Source of the DNA: Phycisphaerae bacterium
GTDB lineage: Bacteria; Planctomycetota; Phycisphaerae; Sedimentisphaerales; Anaerobacaceae
Assembly: GCA_030619925.1 (NCBI GenBank)
Contig: JAUXAL010000001.1
Span: forward strand, 1-64,000
Direction: 5' to 3'
Length of the DNA stretch: 64,000 nucleotides
The position numbers and the translations under genes are program-made. This document shows positions 42,101-50,460 of this stretch, piece by piece. Position 1 is the first letter of the stretch. The number at the start of each line of letters is the position of its first letter. The notes beneath the pieces were generated by a model. The model was not told the origin of the DNA. It saw only the letters and a list, made by a program, of their open reading frames with translations, and ran no database searches.

Positions 42101-42417
42101 TTCGACCGGGCAGCAACATACCTATGGTTGCAATAGTATTCTCAACGCAAGACAAAAAGAAATCTCTTGGGCCTGTGAAAGAGTCTGAAACGGCTCCATG
42201 GCACAAACTCTTGGAAAAGCTTGACAAAACGCAACTTGCGCCGGTTAGCAAAAGAGTTTATATTGATGGAGTAGTTCGAGCCGTTTCTGATACTGACATC
42301 ATGATTATCAAACGCAATGAAAGACGGCTATGGACGCGAAGTATGGCGTGCGAAGACGCCGAAGCAACATTGCTGCAGGCAATACATTTGCAGGAAAGAA
42401 GCAGGGGGCAACGTTGA
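39139..42417 (+). CDS. N6-adenine DNA methylase, Eco57I/type IIG-like
   Basis: This 1092-aa protein has SAM motif I, LDPACGSGIFLVESFRR, starting near residue 361, and the catalytic VVGNPPWG (Asn497-Pro-Pro-Trp). Those are the marks of a gamma-class adenine methyltransferase. GSHYTPPALVEFLLSQ is the family's helix just before motif I. The N-terminal 330 residues are helical and could hold a nuclease-like or linker domain; no PD-(D/E)XK motif is obvious there. The C-terminal 400 residues fit a target-recognition region. It overlaps the nuclease gene by 4 bases (TTGA), so the pair is probably a restriction-modification or other anti-phage system. Codon use is more AT-rich than in the flanks, suggesting transfer. 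Confidence 0.88.
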   Translation: MESPQQLLDAAYKALGYAEGDLLDAADSPSDFTSEDWINKGEWLALAKDVEAEKVFFVDDNPVIVFATTDSGKQQEKFQQIWNMARPPLLFLASPGELAVYNLNHGPARDQNDWQETLENRQLNTAKTIAEVSEKLQKLSREQIETGRLFEDERFADDKRADKALIADLQVVRNELRDAGLIAKYAHSLIGRSIFIRYLEDRGVLKESYFKKITRGKSQWREILNAPPPGSFVDPELANRFYLRVLSDKGFTYALFKQLSEDFNGDMFPDIEEEKAKVEPLHLKKLQDFLCGNADGEQLFFFAYKFDVIPIELISSIYEEFYNTGKSNTGNNGSHYTPPALVEFLLSQVLSPECLDKKPSILDPACGSGIFLVESFRRIVRHRVWSQNGRRLSDIQLRRILREQISGIDINGEAVRVAAFSLYLAFLHYQRRPDILEQIKQGKKLPNLKYEKGRIKKPEQHYDILLEANSFEVESKIAHDDVLSKFTESCADIVVGNPPWGSPGNKEEEKESREAMNIALQWCEKQEAKLSVGGREWSQVFIHRAINLLSDKGQAALLVSSGVLFKSHEKSQDFRKHWLATTTLHSIVNFAHVRDVFFKGKARQSGAQSPFIAVYFTKQEPDYDTSFKYWSAKKTAIAKGIQSVILGSSDLKQLNQNDVFANDDFWKVYWWASHRDANLIKTLRMGIPFIKLVINRTKLSRDDFRQGFTPGSVKKTAESKLRDYKVFPTRKFVRYGAIDKSLLRIVPEKVHRFGSMNVYEGCRLLVKRGITESKEPKGQIIAKLTSIPFCFNNSFHGVRLSDSATWEGKVVLGIFWSSLARYYFWLTAGSWIWHNEIHLEDIQDMPIQLPEDAKLRDRIVRIVKKLQDKGANSSNPDIFDDKTLTFEETVKLEHDLDEAIYDLYELNEAERDLIRDMCEYGLDLFYNNVQSKAVKPVEANRPAKDCGLIEDIPTRRDRQKGFEGYIRTFLRIWNRELEPNGEFRWQLIRPGSNIPMVAIVFSTQDKKKSLGPVKESETAPWHKLLEKLDKTQLAPVSKRVYIDGVVRAVSDTDIMIIKRNERRLWTRSMACEDAEATLLQAIHLQERSRGQR

Positions 42418-43097
42418 CCAGACCACATCTAAGCGAAATAGATTCTTGGGCTAATTTTGAGACCAGAATTTTGAAAGTGCTTGTGTTAGCACTTGAGATA
42501 TTGAGAAATAGAAAACGTGATTTAACAAAGGAACGTGAAGATAAACTGAACTACGAACTGTATTTTTGTATGCTTGAGGCTGTTCGGAAGTTAGGCGGTG
42601 AAGATAGTGGCATAAATTCACCTCCTGTTTATGAATGTATGAATCAGCCGCTCGAAGAGGAAGAACTTCTTGATGTGTCGCGAAAGAAACGCCCGGATTT
42701 TCAATGGGGGTATATTAATCATTCGGAGCCTAACCCAAGGAAGAGTGCAAAACACTATTATGTTGAATGTAAAAGATTAGGTACGCCAACACGAAGAACT
42801 TGGGTATTCAATCAGAATTACGTATTACACGGCGTGTTAAGATTCGTCAAGCCAGAGTGGAAATATGGAAGAGCATCTTCATCAGGAACGATGATTGGAT
42901 ATATCCAGAGCATGGAAGCAAAGGATATTTTAGCCGAGGTGAATGAAGAAGCATACAATAGTGATATACCCCCAATTGAATTGGGGCTCAAAGGCTGGAA
43001 AGAGAATGGCGTAAGCAGATTGGAGCATGAGTTTAATCGTCCCAAAGTGCTTCCCACGCATTTCACATTGCGGCATTTTTGGTTGGATTTACAGTAG
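42414..43097 (+). CDS. Putative PD-(D/E)XK-like nuclease partner of the methylase
   Basis: This protein of about 227 aa starts at TTG 42414, overlapping the methylase stop, with AGGGGG upstream. RPDFQW (Asp95) and KHYYVECKRL (Glu118-Cys-Lys120) give the D...ExK pattern of PD-(D/E)XK endonucleases. The longer frame from 42330 runs inside the methylase gene and is less likely. No close family was recognised. Its role as the cutting subunit is inferred from the motif and the overlap. Confidence 0.65.
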   Translation: MTRPHLSEIDSWANFETRILKVLVLALEILRNRKRDLTKEREDKLNYELYFCMLEAVRKLGGEDSGINSPPVYECMNQPLEEEELLDVSRKKRPDFQWGYINHSEPNPRKSAKHYYVECKRLGTPTRRTWVFNQNYVLHGVLRFVKPEWKYGRASSSGTMIGYIQSMEAKDILAEVNEEAYNSDIPPIELGLKGWKENGVSRLEHEFNRPKVLPTHFTLRHFWLDLQ

Positions 43098-43288
43098 CCA
43101 CTAAGACATACAGCCCACTCAATACGCCATACGAAATACTAACCAAGCAATACGAATCCTCACCCCCAGGCGCCTCCTCCGAAAAGACCACACATCGGAA
43201 TAACTAACACAGTCACCTATTTTGATTCAGAAAAATTCAAAGAAAAAAAACGTGAAGCATATTCCGCTTCACGGGTCACGGGGCACGT

Positions 43289-43474
43289 TTAGAGATTGTA
43301 TTCTTTAATTTTGCGGTAGAGAGTTCTTTCGCCGATGCCGAGGATTTTTGCTGCTTTTTCACGTTTGCCTTTCGTTTTGGCTAATGTATCTGTAATGGCC
43401 TGCTTTTCAAGTTCGTCCAATGGCAAACCTGCCAAACCGGCTGCTGTAACGAGGCCCGCAGTTACCTTGAAAAC
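43289..43474 (-). pseudogene. Orphan Fis-type HTH tail of a sigma54-dependent regulator
   Basis: The minus-strand frame ends [20 protein letters not shown], then [20 protein letters not shown], the Fis-family helix-turn-helix that closes NtrC-like regulators. No receiver or AAA+ domain precedes it; upstream it overlaps the lipoprotein gene in another frame. It is therefore a remnant, unless it is translated by coupling. Confidence 0.6.
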
Positions 43475-44691
43475 GCTGCCTTTATCTGGGCTATCGTTAC
43501 TCCGAGCGTTGCTCTGGCAATCGGGTCAAGGTCTGCTTCCGGGCCTTGCAGATGGTACGTACGATGTGTGTGGCAAACGCTCTCGCCCGGCGACAATTGC
43601 GCTGCCGGCGATGATGTTTCAAGTTCATAGAATGGACCAAGCGGTTTGGCGCCAGGTTCAGCGGGACCATCGTTGTATGAATTCACCACGTCGCCGCTGT
43701 ACGGTTGCTTCTGAAGTTCCCACATTGAGTTCACGTAATCGGCAGATGCCTCAGGTTTGTTATACTGCACAATTGTCAAGACCTTATTGACGGCATCGTA
43801 ACTGCCAAGTATCGGCTTGGCGCGTTGTGGCGAAAGGCCTATCTTGCTGCGGTATTGCCCGTCACCACTAAAGAATAATACGTCTTGTCCGATGACCAGC
43901 CGCCCCGCGGGAACCTTGCCGAAATAGGCATCGTTCACAATCGGACCAAGCTTATCCTCCGGGCCGCTGTTAAACGGAACCACAACCGTCGTTGCGGGCG
44001 AGGGATTGAACATACCAAGGATCCAGATTGAGAGCAGGCCCGTTTCTTTCTCCCAGGTCTTGCTGCCTGTGTTGGTCATTTCGTTGTTTGACTCATAGGC
44101 GACCATTTTAACTGCCTTGGCCGGTGTTATTCCCAGCGCTTCAACCGCTTCGTTCTGTTCAAGAACTCGAATCTCCCTGTCTACTCGGAGGTTGAAAACA
44201 GTGCCTGAGTAGTTCTCCAATTGCATGTCCTTTTTCAGAAGTGCACGGTTCCTGGATTCGGAAACGAGCTCAAACGGCTCTGTATCAATGGGCGCCGGTG
44301 TGAACCAGTGTTCGAGGTCGAACGGCACATCTTTCTTAAAGAATACGGAAAATTGTCCACCCTCAGGCCCAATCCAGAAACGGTCCTCGCCGCCAAATAC
44401 ATTAATGTGCTCGGCAATCTCGCCGGAAGCAATTAGTTCACGGTTAATCCAGCCGAAGCTCAATCCCGCCATTGCCTCTGCGGTACTGGTCATCGCGCGT
44501 CCCTGCAGTTCAGGCAAAACAGCCACCTGGTTGTTGCCGGAACTGTCCGACAAAAGGACTACGTCGGTATATTTCCTAAGGAATGCCACATCGTCACCAA
44601 ATGTTTTTTTGGGCATCTCTGTCTCCTTCTTTGCGCAGCCCGCTAAGGCCACAACAGCCACCAGAACAATCAGCGATTTTACATACCTCAT
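43462..44691 (-). CDS. DUF6786-like lipoprotein
   Basis: This 409-aa protein has a lipoprotein signal ([13 protein letters not shown], Cys at about 19). It then carries an all-beta domain with [20 protein letters not shown] near 95, [40 protein letters not shown] near 205, and [11 protein letters not shown] near the end. These match the DUF6786 family of Planctomycetes and Bacteroidetes, thought to be sugar-binding (mutarotase-like fold). Function is unknown. The Shine-Dalgarno AAGGAGG is clear. Copy 3 of the TTGCGAAAGA element lies upstream. Confidence 0.75.
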   Translation of the reverse strand: MRYVKSLIVLVAVVALAGCAKKETEMPKKTFGDDVAFLRKYTDVVLLSDSSGNNQVAVLPELQGRAMTSTAEAMAGLSFGWINRELIASGEIAEHINVFGGEDRFWIGPEGGQFSVFFKKDVPFDLEHWFTPAPIDTEPFELVSESRNRALLKKDMQLENYSGTVFNLRVDREIRVLEQNEAVEALGITPAKAVKMVAYESNNEMTNTGSKTWEKETGLLSIWILGMFNPSPATTVVVPFNSGPEDKLGPIVNDAYFGKVPAGRLVIGQDVLFFSGDGQYRSKIGLSPQRAKPILGSYDAVNKVLTIVQYNKPEASADYVNSMWELQKQPYSGDVVNSYNDGPAEPGAKPLGPFYELETSSPAAQLSPGESVCHTHRTYHLQGPEADLDPIARATLGVTIAQIKAAFSR

Positions 44692-44714
44692 TGTTTGCCT
44701 CCTTACTTGTTTTC

Positions 44715-44770
44715 GTTCTTTCGCAATAAAATTTCATTGACCGTCGATAACAAATTATATATCTTTCGAG
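44715..44770 (-). promoter_or_regulatory. TTGCGAAAGA element, copy 3
   Basis: On the minus strand: CTCGAAAGATATATAATTTG, TTATCGACGGTCAATGAA, then ATTTTATTGCGAAAGAAC. It ends 24 bases before the lipoprotein ATG at 44691. The block shares GAC..TCAAT and ATTGCGAAAGA with copies 1 and 2. Confidence 0.6.
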
Positions 44771-44975
44771 CCGATATGGTAGGATAATCTATCGCGGAGG
44801 TTCTTGTCAATCTTCGCTTATTTTTAGAGCGGTATTTGAAATTTGTGGCGAGCTTAAAGATACCGGCCAAACATAATCCCGGTTTCTACTTGACCGCAAT
44901 TAATTGATTATTGATTATTGACGATTGATTACCGAATTCATAAACTACTAACCCTAAGTTACGAGATACGACAAT

Positions 44976-46304
44976 ATGGCTGAGAAAATTGTAAAAGTTG
45001 GGCTTGCCGGCTTTGGCACCGTTGGCTGCGGTGTTGCAAAGCTGATAGCCGAAGATGCTGACGCAATAGCGGCTAAAACCGGCCTTCGGCTGGAACTTGC
45101 CTGTGTTGTTGACATCGACACAAAGTCTGCGCGCCCCGTAAAGCTGCCCGATGGTATTCTTACTGATGAGCTGGATAGATTGTTAGACGATGACACTATT
45201 CAAATAGGCGTTGAGGCGATCGGCGGAACCGATGCAGCAAAACAAGTCCAGCTCAAAATGCTTGAGGCGGGCAAAGACGTGGTCACCGCCAACAAGGCCG
45301 TATTAGCTGAATACGGCAATGAACTTTACAGGGCCGCTCAGCAAAACGGCCGCTGTATAGCCTTTGAAGCAAGCTGCGCGGGAGGAATACCAATTATCTC
45401 GGCAATCCGAACAGGATTAGCGGCAAACAATATCACTGCGATGTACGGCATCGTCAACGGAACCTGCAACTATATCCTCTCGAATATGACCGCAAAAAAC
45501 GAGAGATTCTGCGAGGCCTTGGCTGAAGCACAGAAAAAAGGCTATGCCGAAGCGGACCCGACGCTGGATATCAGCGGCGGCGACAGTGCACACAAGTTGG
45601 CCATTCTTGCTTCTATCGCTTTTGGGTACGAAATTACGCTGGATGATATTTTTGTTGAGGGAATTGAATCGATTTCAAAAGACGACCTCTGCTACGGCGG
45701 GGAAATGGGCTATTGTCTGAAACTCCTGGCAATCGGAGAAAAAGACGAGCAAGATAAAGTTTCGCTGCGTGTGCATCCTTCCTTTATAGCCAAAGACGGC
45801 GCCCTTGCCCGTGTGGGTGGGCCTTTTAACGCAATCAGCATATTCGGCAGCGCCGTTGGGCAGGTGACGTATTACGGGCGAGGGGCGGGAATGATGCCAA
45901 CCGCAAGCGCGGTTGTTGCGGATATTATCGACGTTGCTCTGGGCAATTCGGCTACTACTTTTAGCCACCTGCATCTGAGGCCGAGGAATGAAGTAGAGTC
46001 GCTAATAGAGAAGATAGATAACATCATAAGCCGGTTTTATATCAGGATAATGTGTAAGGACCAGCCGGGCGTGATAGCTCAATGGAGCAAAATACTTGCC
46101 GACCACCAGATAAGTATATCCGGGGCGTTACAGCACGAAGGTATTGGCCCGGAAAATACTGTACCGGTGGTAATCGCAACCCATCCTACCCGGCAGAAAA
46201 ACATCACAGCCGCATTGGAAGACATGGAAAGACTTGACGTTATTGGCGGCAAGCCGGTTTGCATAAGAATCGTGGATATTCCGGAGGACAAAGAAAGTGC
46301 CTAA
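44976..46304 (+). CDS. hom: Homoserine dehydrogenase
   Basis: This 442-aa enzyme reduces aspartate semialdehyde to homoserine with NAD(P)H in the aspartate pathway. The NAD fold has VGLAGFGTVGCGVAKLIAED. GKDVVTANKAVLAEYG holds the catalytic-region Lys. ASCAGGIPIISAIRTGLAAN and GIVNGTCNYILSNM are diagnostic, as is KKGYAEADPTLDISGGDSAH. An ACT domain at about 355-430 (FYIRIMCKDQPGVIAQWSKI) suggests threonine feedback. It starts the plus-strand series hom-apgM-lysC. Confidence 0.95.
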   Translation: MAEKIVKVGLAGFGTVGCGVAKLIAEDADAIAAKTGLRLELACVVDIDTKSARPVKLPDGILTDELDRLLDDDTIQIGVEAIGGTDAAKQVQLKMLEAGKDVVTANKAVLAEYGNELYRAAQQNGRCIAFEASCAGGIPIISAIRTGLAANNITAMYGIVNGTCNYILSNMTAKNERFCEALAEAQKKGYAEADPTLDISGGDSAHKLAILASIAFGYEITLDDIFVEGIESISKDDLCYGGEMGYCLKLLAIGEKDEQDKVSLRVHPSFIAKDGALARVGGPFNAISIFGSAVGQVTYYGRGAGMMPTASAVVADIIDVALGNSATTFSHLHLRPRNEVESLIEKIDNIISRFYIRIMCKDQPGVIAQWSKILADHQISISGALQHEGIGPENTVPVVIATHPTRQKNITAALEDMERLDVIGGKPVCIRIVDIPEDKESA

Positions 46305-46351
46305 AGTTACGGATTATTTTTTTTCACTTTAGGCACTACGAGATACGAGAT

Positions 46352-47539
46352 ATGACAAAATACGCCATAATAGTTCCTGACGGCGCAGCGGACGAACCGC
46401 TGGAGCAATTCGGCAAAAGAACAGTGCTTGAAGCCGCTGAAACACCCAATATGGATAGAATCAGCACGCAAGGCAGGCAGGGTCTTGTCCGGACGGTCCC
46501 TGCGGATATGGAACCCGGCAGTGACGTCGCTCAGATGAGCCTGCTGGGCTATGACCCGCGGCGATGTTATTCCGGCCGGGCACCAATCGAGGCGGTGGCA
46601 CGCAATATCAAGTTATCCTTAGACGACTGGGTTTTTAGATGCAATCTGGTTACCATCGCCGACGGCAAAATGGCAGACCACAGTGCCGGGCATATCTCCA
46701 CTGCAGAGGCCGACAAATTGATAGGAGAGTTGGATAACCGGCTCGGCAACGAGCAGATGTGTTTCTATACAGGGGTAAGCTATCGGCACTTAGTAGTTTT
46801 CAAGGGGCTCATTTTCGATGTTCAGACATATCCGCCGCACGATTACATAGGTACGGCGATAGAAAAGCTCTTACCCCGCGGCAAAGGCGCTGAACTGCTT
46901 ATCGATTTGATGGCCCGTTCACAGCAGCTTTTCACCAATCACGATATTAACAGAGTCAGAAAAGACTTAGGCGAAAATCAGGTCAGCTCCATCTGGCTCT
47001 GGGGACAGGGCAAGAGAACCCAAATGGAACGTTTCCAAAAACGGTTCGGAATCAAAGGCGCTGCCATCGCCGCCGTTGACCTCGTAAAAGGTTTGTCAAA
47101 GCTGATCGGCTTTGACTTGATAGATGTGCCGGGCGCCACCGGTTTTGTGGACACAAATTATCAGGGCAAGGCTTCTGCCGCAATAGAAGCGCTTGACGAA
47201 TATGACATCGTTTTTGTCCATATAGAAGCGCCCGATGAAGCATCTCACAACGGCAACGCTGAAATGAAGAAGAAAGCTATCGAGCAGATCGATAAATGTA
47301 TTGTCGGGCCTGTGTTTGAGGCGCTCCAGAATTACGGAAGTTGGCGAATACTGGTAATGCCCGATCATCCGACTCCGGTGCGAACCCGCGCTCACTCATC
47401 GGAACCGGTCCCATTTGCTATGGCAGGCGACGATATCAGTGGCATTTTACATACTACTTTTAGCGAGGCCAATGCCGCCAAGTCAGGATTCAGAATAAGC
47501 AATGGTTCTGAACTGATGGAGTATTTCTTAAAAAGCTAA
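46352..47539 (+). CDS. apgM: Archaeal-type cofactor-independent phosphoglycerate mutase-like protein (possible homoserine kinase analogue)
   Basis: This 395-aa member of the alkaline-phosphatase superfamily has AIIVPDGAADEPLEQFG at its start (metal-binding Asp). DVAQMSLLGYDPRRC contains the region of the catalytic Ser. HIEAPDEASHNGN and LVMPDHPTPVRTRAHS supply the other metal ligands. It is the ApgM (COG3635) type. The position between hom and lysC matches a recurring arrangement in which such proteins were proposed to replace homoserine kinase. ATG at 46352 is chosen from homology; the earlier frame start at 46259 overlaps hom. Confidence 0.88.
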   Translation: MTKYAIIVPDGAADEPLEQFGKRTVLEAAETPNMDRISTQGRQGLVRTVPADMEPGSDVAQMSLLGYDPRRCYSGRAPIEAVARNIKLSLDDWVFRCNLVTIADGKMADHSAGHISTAEADKLIGELDNRLGNEQMCFYTGVSYRHLVVFKGLIFDVQTYPPHDYIGTAIEKLLPRGKGAELLIDLMARSQQLFTNHDINRVRKDLGENQVSSIWLWGQGKRTQMERFQKRFGIKGAAIAAVDLVKGLSKLIGFDLIDVPGATGFVDTNYQGKASAAIEALDEYDIVFVHIEAPDEASHNGNAEMKKKAIEQIDKCIVGPVFEALQNYGSWRILVMPDHPTPVRTRAHSSEPVPFAMAGDDISGILHTTFSEANAAKSGFRISNGSELMEYFLKS

Positions 47540-47606
47540 AGTAATTGACCGTCAAAACCGAATTAAATAAACTGATACGGAAAACGTAAATTTTAACAGG
47601 TCATCT

Positions 47607-48848
47607 ATGGCAATAATTGTACAAAAGTTTGGTGGTACTTCCGTTGCGGATGCCCAAAAGATTCGCCGGGCCGCCAAGCGGGTAATTAAGGCGGTAGAGG
47701 ACGGCTTTGCCGTCGTGGTGGTAGCCTCAGCCCGGGGCAAACAGACTGACCAGCTCATTGCTGATGCCTTGGAGCTTAATCCCAATCCGCCTAAACGCGA
47801 GATCGACCAGCTGCTCAGTACCGGTGAGCAGCAAACAGTCTCGCTTTTCGCTATGGCTCTTGACGCTATGGGTTATGATGCTATCAGCTTGACCGGCAGC
47901 CAAATCCGAATAATGACCGACAGCGCCCATACAAAGGCACGGATAAAAAGTATCGATGCCAAGCGAATTCATAAACAGCTGGACAAAGGCAGAATTGTCA
48001 TTGTCGCAGGCTTTCAGGGCATAGATGAGAATGAAAACATAACGACGCTCGGCCGGGGCGGTTCAGACACGACCGCAGTTGCGCTCGCTGCAGCTCTGGG
48101 AGCCGAGGAATGTGAAATTTATACCGACGTCGATGGAATTTACACCGCCGACCCGCGAATATTCAAAAATGCTGCAAAAATGAACCAGATTAGCTACGAC
48201 GAAATGCTGGAGATGGCAAGCTTTGGGGCCGGCGTTATTTATACTCGAGCCGTAGAGTTTGGCAAAAAATATGATATAAAGATTCACGTAAGAAGCAGCA
48301 GTGAAGAAACAGAGGGGACAATAATTACTCACGAGGTACCGCAAATGGAAGGTGTAGTAGTTTCAGGAGCAACAGTACAAAAAGATATGGCCAAGATAAG
48401 CCTTGTGGGCGTTGATAACGTCCCGGGCAATGCTGCAAAAATCTTTGCTTGTCTGGCAAAGGCCAAAGTGGTTGTCGACGATATCGTTCAAACCGAAATC
48501 AGTACCGAAAAGGCGAACCTGTCATTTATGATTGGCATTTCGGATTTGACAGCCGCCAAAGAAGCTGTAGAACAAATCAAAGACGAGGTTAATTGCCAGG
48601 ACATTTTCATTCGCGAAGATATTGCCGAGGTCTCTGTGATCGGCGTTGGTATGCGAACCCATTACGGCGTAGCCGAGAAAATGTTCGGTGCCCTGGCCGA
48701 AGCCAAAGTCAATATCGATTCAATTACAACCAGTGAAATCCGAATTAGTTGTGCTGTAGATAAAGACCAGGCAGAGAAAGCTCTGGAGGCCATTTGTGTT
48801 GCCTTTGAGCTGGACAAACCGGCCCAAGAGCGAACGAAACATAACTGA
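47607..48848 (+). CDS. lysC: Aspartate kinase
   Basis: This 413-aa enzyme catalyses the first step of the lysine/threonine/methionine pathway. IVQKFGGTSVADAQKIRR is the signature start. ITTLGRGGSDTTAVALAAAL and CEIYTDVDGIYTADPRI follow. Two ACT domains fill about 265-413 (ISLVGVDNVPGNAAKIFACL; EVSVIGVGMRTHYGVAEKMF), typical of feedback-regulated isoforms. It lies 67 bp after apgM. Length is normal. Confidence 0.96.
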   Translation: MAIIVQKFGGTSVADAQKIRRAAKRVIKAVEDGFAVVVVASARGKQTDQLIADALELNPNPPKREIDQLLSTGEQQTVSLFAMALDAMGYDAISLTGSQIRIMTDSAHTKARIKSIDAKRIHKQLDKGRIVIVAGFQGIDENENITTLGRGGSDTTAVALAAALGAEECEIYTDVDGIYTADPRIFKNAAKMNQISYDEMLEMASFGAGVIYTRAVEFGKKYDIKIHVRSSSEETEGTIITHEVPQMEGVVVSGATVQKDMAKISLVGVDNVPGNAAKIFACLAKAKVVVDDIVQTEISTEKANLSFMIGISDLTAAKEAVEQIKDEVNCQDIFIREDIAEVSVIGVGMRTHYGVAEKMFGALAEAKVNIDSITTSEIRISCAVDKDQAEKALEAICVAFELDKPAQERTKHN

Positions 48849-48884
48849 CGAACCGCCCTATTGACCCAGAAAAGCCCTTATGCT

Positions 48885-49508
48885 ATGAGCAGACGCCGGA
48901 AAACCGGCATACTTATTCTATGCTTGCTGCCGGTGGCGTTGTTTATCTGGCTTGACCACAGCCTGATCAGGCACAGACTGCAGGCTCAACCTAAATCCGA
49001 AGAACAGGCAAAAGCCTACGATTCCCAAAAGTATCACACCAAAACTTTCACCGTAGTAAATGTGGTCGATGGTGACACCGTTGATGTAGATGTCCCCGAT
49101 GGCGAATACAAACACACACGAATCCGGCTTTGGGGAATCGACACGCCGGAGACTAAGAGTGATGAATTCGGCGTAATGTATTTTGGCCCACAGGCCGTTG
49201 AATTTACAATAAAACTGACTTTTGGAAAACCGGTTACCGTTTACCTTGATGTCGCCAACCGCACCAGAGGCAAATATGACAGACTGCTGGCCTATGTTCA
49301 ACTGCCTGATGGCAGATTTTTGAATGAAGTTCTGGTAGCGGAAGGTTTTGCCTACGCGGACCTGCGATTTCGCCACAGTTTTTATAACAGGTACAGGCAA
49401 TTGGAAGCCGGTGCCCGCAGCGGCAAAAAAGGACTCTGGCAAAAAGTAACCCGCGAGCAATTGCCCGAATGGCTCCAAAGAATGAAACCGAGCCTGCTGA
49501 ACAAATAA
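48885..49508 (+). CDS. Membrane-anchored thermonuclease (SNase-like)
   Basis: This protein of about 207 aa has an N-terminal membrane helix (RRKTGILILCLLPVALFIWL), then a staphylococcal-nuclease domain: FTVVNVVDGDTVDVDVPD, IRLWGIDTPETK (catalytic Arg and Asp/Glu region), KYDRLLAYVQLPDGRFLNEV, and GFAYADLRF. The SNase catalytic residues appear present. It should cut nucleic acids outside the membrane. The first codon of the longer frame is TTG at 48861; ATG at 48885 is preferred, though without a clear ribosome binding site. It is followed by interspersed repeats. Confidence 0.85.
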   Translation: MSRRRKTGILILCLLPVALFIWLDHSLIRHRLQAQPKSEEQAKAYDSQKYHTKTFTVVNVVDGDTVDVDVPDGEYKHTRIRLWGIDTPETKSDEFGVMYFGPQAVEFTIKLTFGKPVTVYLDVANRTRGKYDRLLAYVQLPDGRFLNEVLVAEGFAYADLRFRHSFYNRYRQLEAGARSGKKGLWQKVTREQLPEWLQRMKPSLLNK

Positions 49509-49514
49509 TTTCAG

Positions 49515-49882
49515 CCACAGAGAGCCTTTTTTTGCCTTTGAAATTGGGTTTGATTGGGTTTGTTTTCCCGGAGCCCGAAGGCGGTTTCATTTTCATAATC
49601 CTTTGTGACAAAGACGCTTGCGTCCATTTTGGCTCTTTCTTAAATTGGGTTTGAATTGGGTTTGTTTTTTTGGACTGCGAAATCATCTTTTTTTCTGTAA
49701 TCCTTTGTTATAAGTGAGTTTACATTCATTTGGGCTTTTTGGAAATTGGCTTTGATTGGGTTTGAATTGGGTTTGTTTTCACTAAGTGTCCAATTGTATT
49801 TATATTCATAAGCCGTCTGTAAATAGATACTTACGTTCATTTGACTTTTTCGGAAATTGGGTTTGTTTTGCATAAAAAGTAT
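49515..49882 (-). repeat. AACAAACCCAAT interspersed repeat cluster 2
   Basis: Four minus-strand units of about 100-120 bp start with AAACAAACCCAATTC or AAACAAACCCAATCA, have AAAAGCCCAAATGAATGTAA in the middle, and end in ACAAAGGATTACAG or a variant. This is the same family as 38455-38690. The cluster again begins ACTTTTTATGCAAAACAAAC. Open frames through it reflect the repeat and not a gene. Confidence 0.85.
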
Positions 49883-50260
49883 CACAAAGCTGCTTAGCTT
49901 TGTCAGGTGCAAAGGAGCAGAGGCACAAAGGCACGCTCAGGGCAGGCTCTGATGCGGAATAGCGATTCTTGTTTAAAGTTATGGATGCTCGTAACGATAC
50001 TTGCTGTAGAAGCTTGAAGCTTGTTTTTTCGTGTATCAAGTTACCAGTTTCCAGCTTCGATACAAGTTTCGACACCCATAAACGAGGTTCTGAAAAAAGA
50101 ACAACTTCGGCTGCCATTGGGAACCCCCCTTTCTGATTGACGATTTGCTATCCAGTATCGAGTATCCAGTATTTAAATATACATTATGCCATAAAACAGA
50201 TTAGATTTCAAGTTCATTCCTGCGATTTACCTCAAAAGAGTCCCAGGTTTAAAGGCGGAT

Positions 50261-50460
50261 AGTCATATGACTACGAGCTTTTTCATGCTTCGGCCGGTGA
50301 AAGGTTGGGAAACGACCCATAGTCAAATGACTACGGGCTTTTTCATGCTCCGGCCGGGTACAGGTTGGGAAATGAACCATAGTCAAATGACTACGGGCTT
50401 TTTCATGCTCCGGCCGGGTACAGATTGGAAAATGACCCATAGTCAAATGACTACGGGCAT
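50261..50460. repeat. 60-bp tandem repeat, 3.3 copies
   Basis: Units start at 50261, 50321, 50381 and 50441 with an exact 60-bp period. Each begins AGTCAAATGACTACGGGC (first copy AGTCATATGACT, a perfect palindrome), then TTTTTCATGCTCCGGCCGGG, and ends with a variable TTGGGAAATGACCCAT. A single partial copy lies at 50547-50583. There are no unique spacers, so this is not a CRISPR array. Confidence 0.9.

Noticed and set aside
49640..49912. 90-aa minus-strand ORF rich in KPNSNPI
   Set aside because: Same repeat family, translated; no start signal and no conservation expected beyond the repeat.
50261..50460. CRISPR array
   Set aside because: Repeat and would-be spacer are both conserved between units; no unique spacers and no cas genes nearby.
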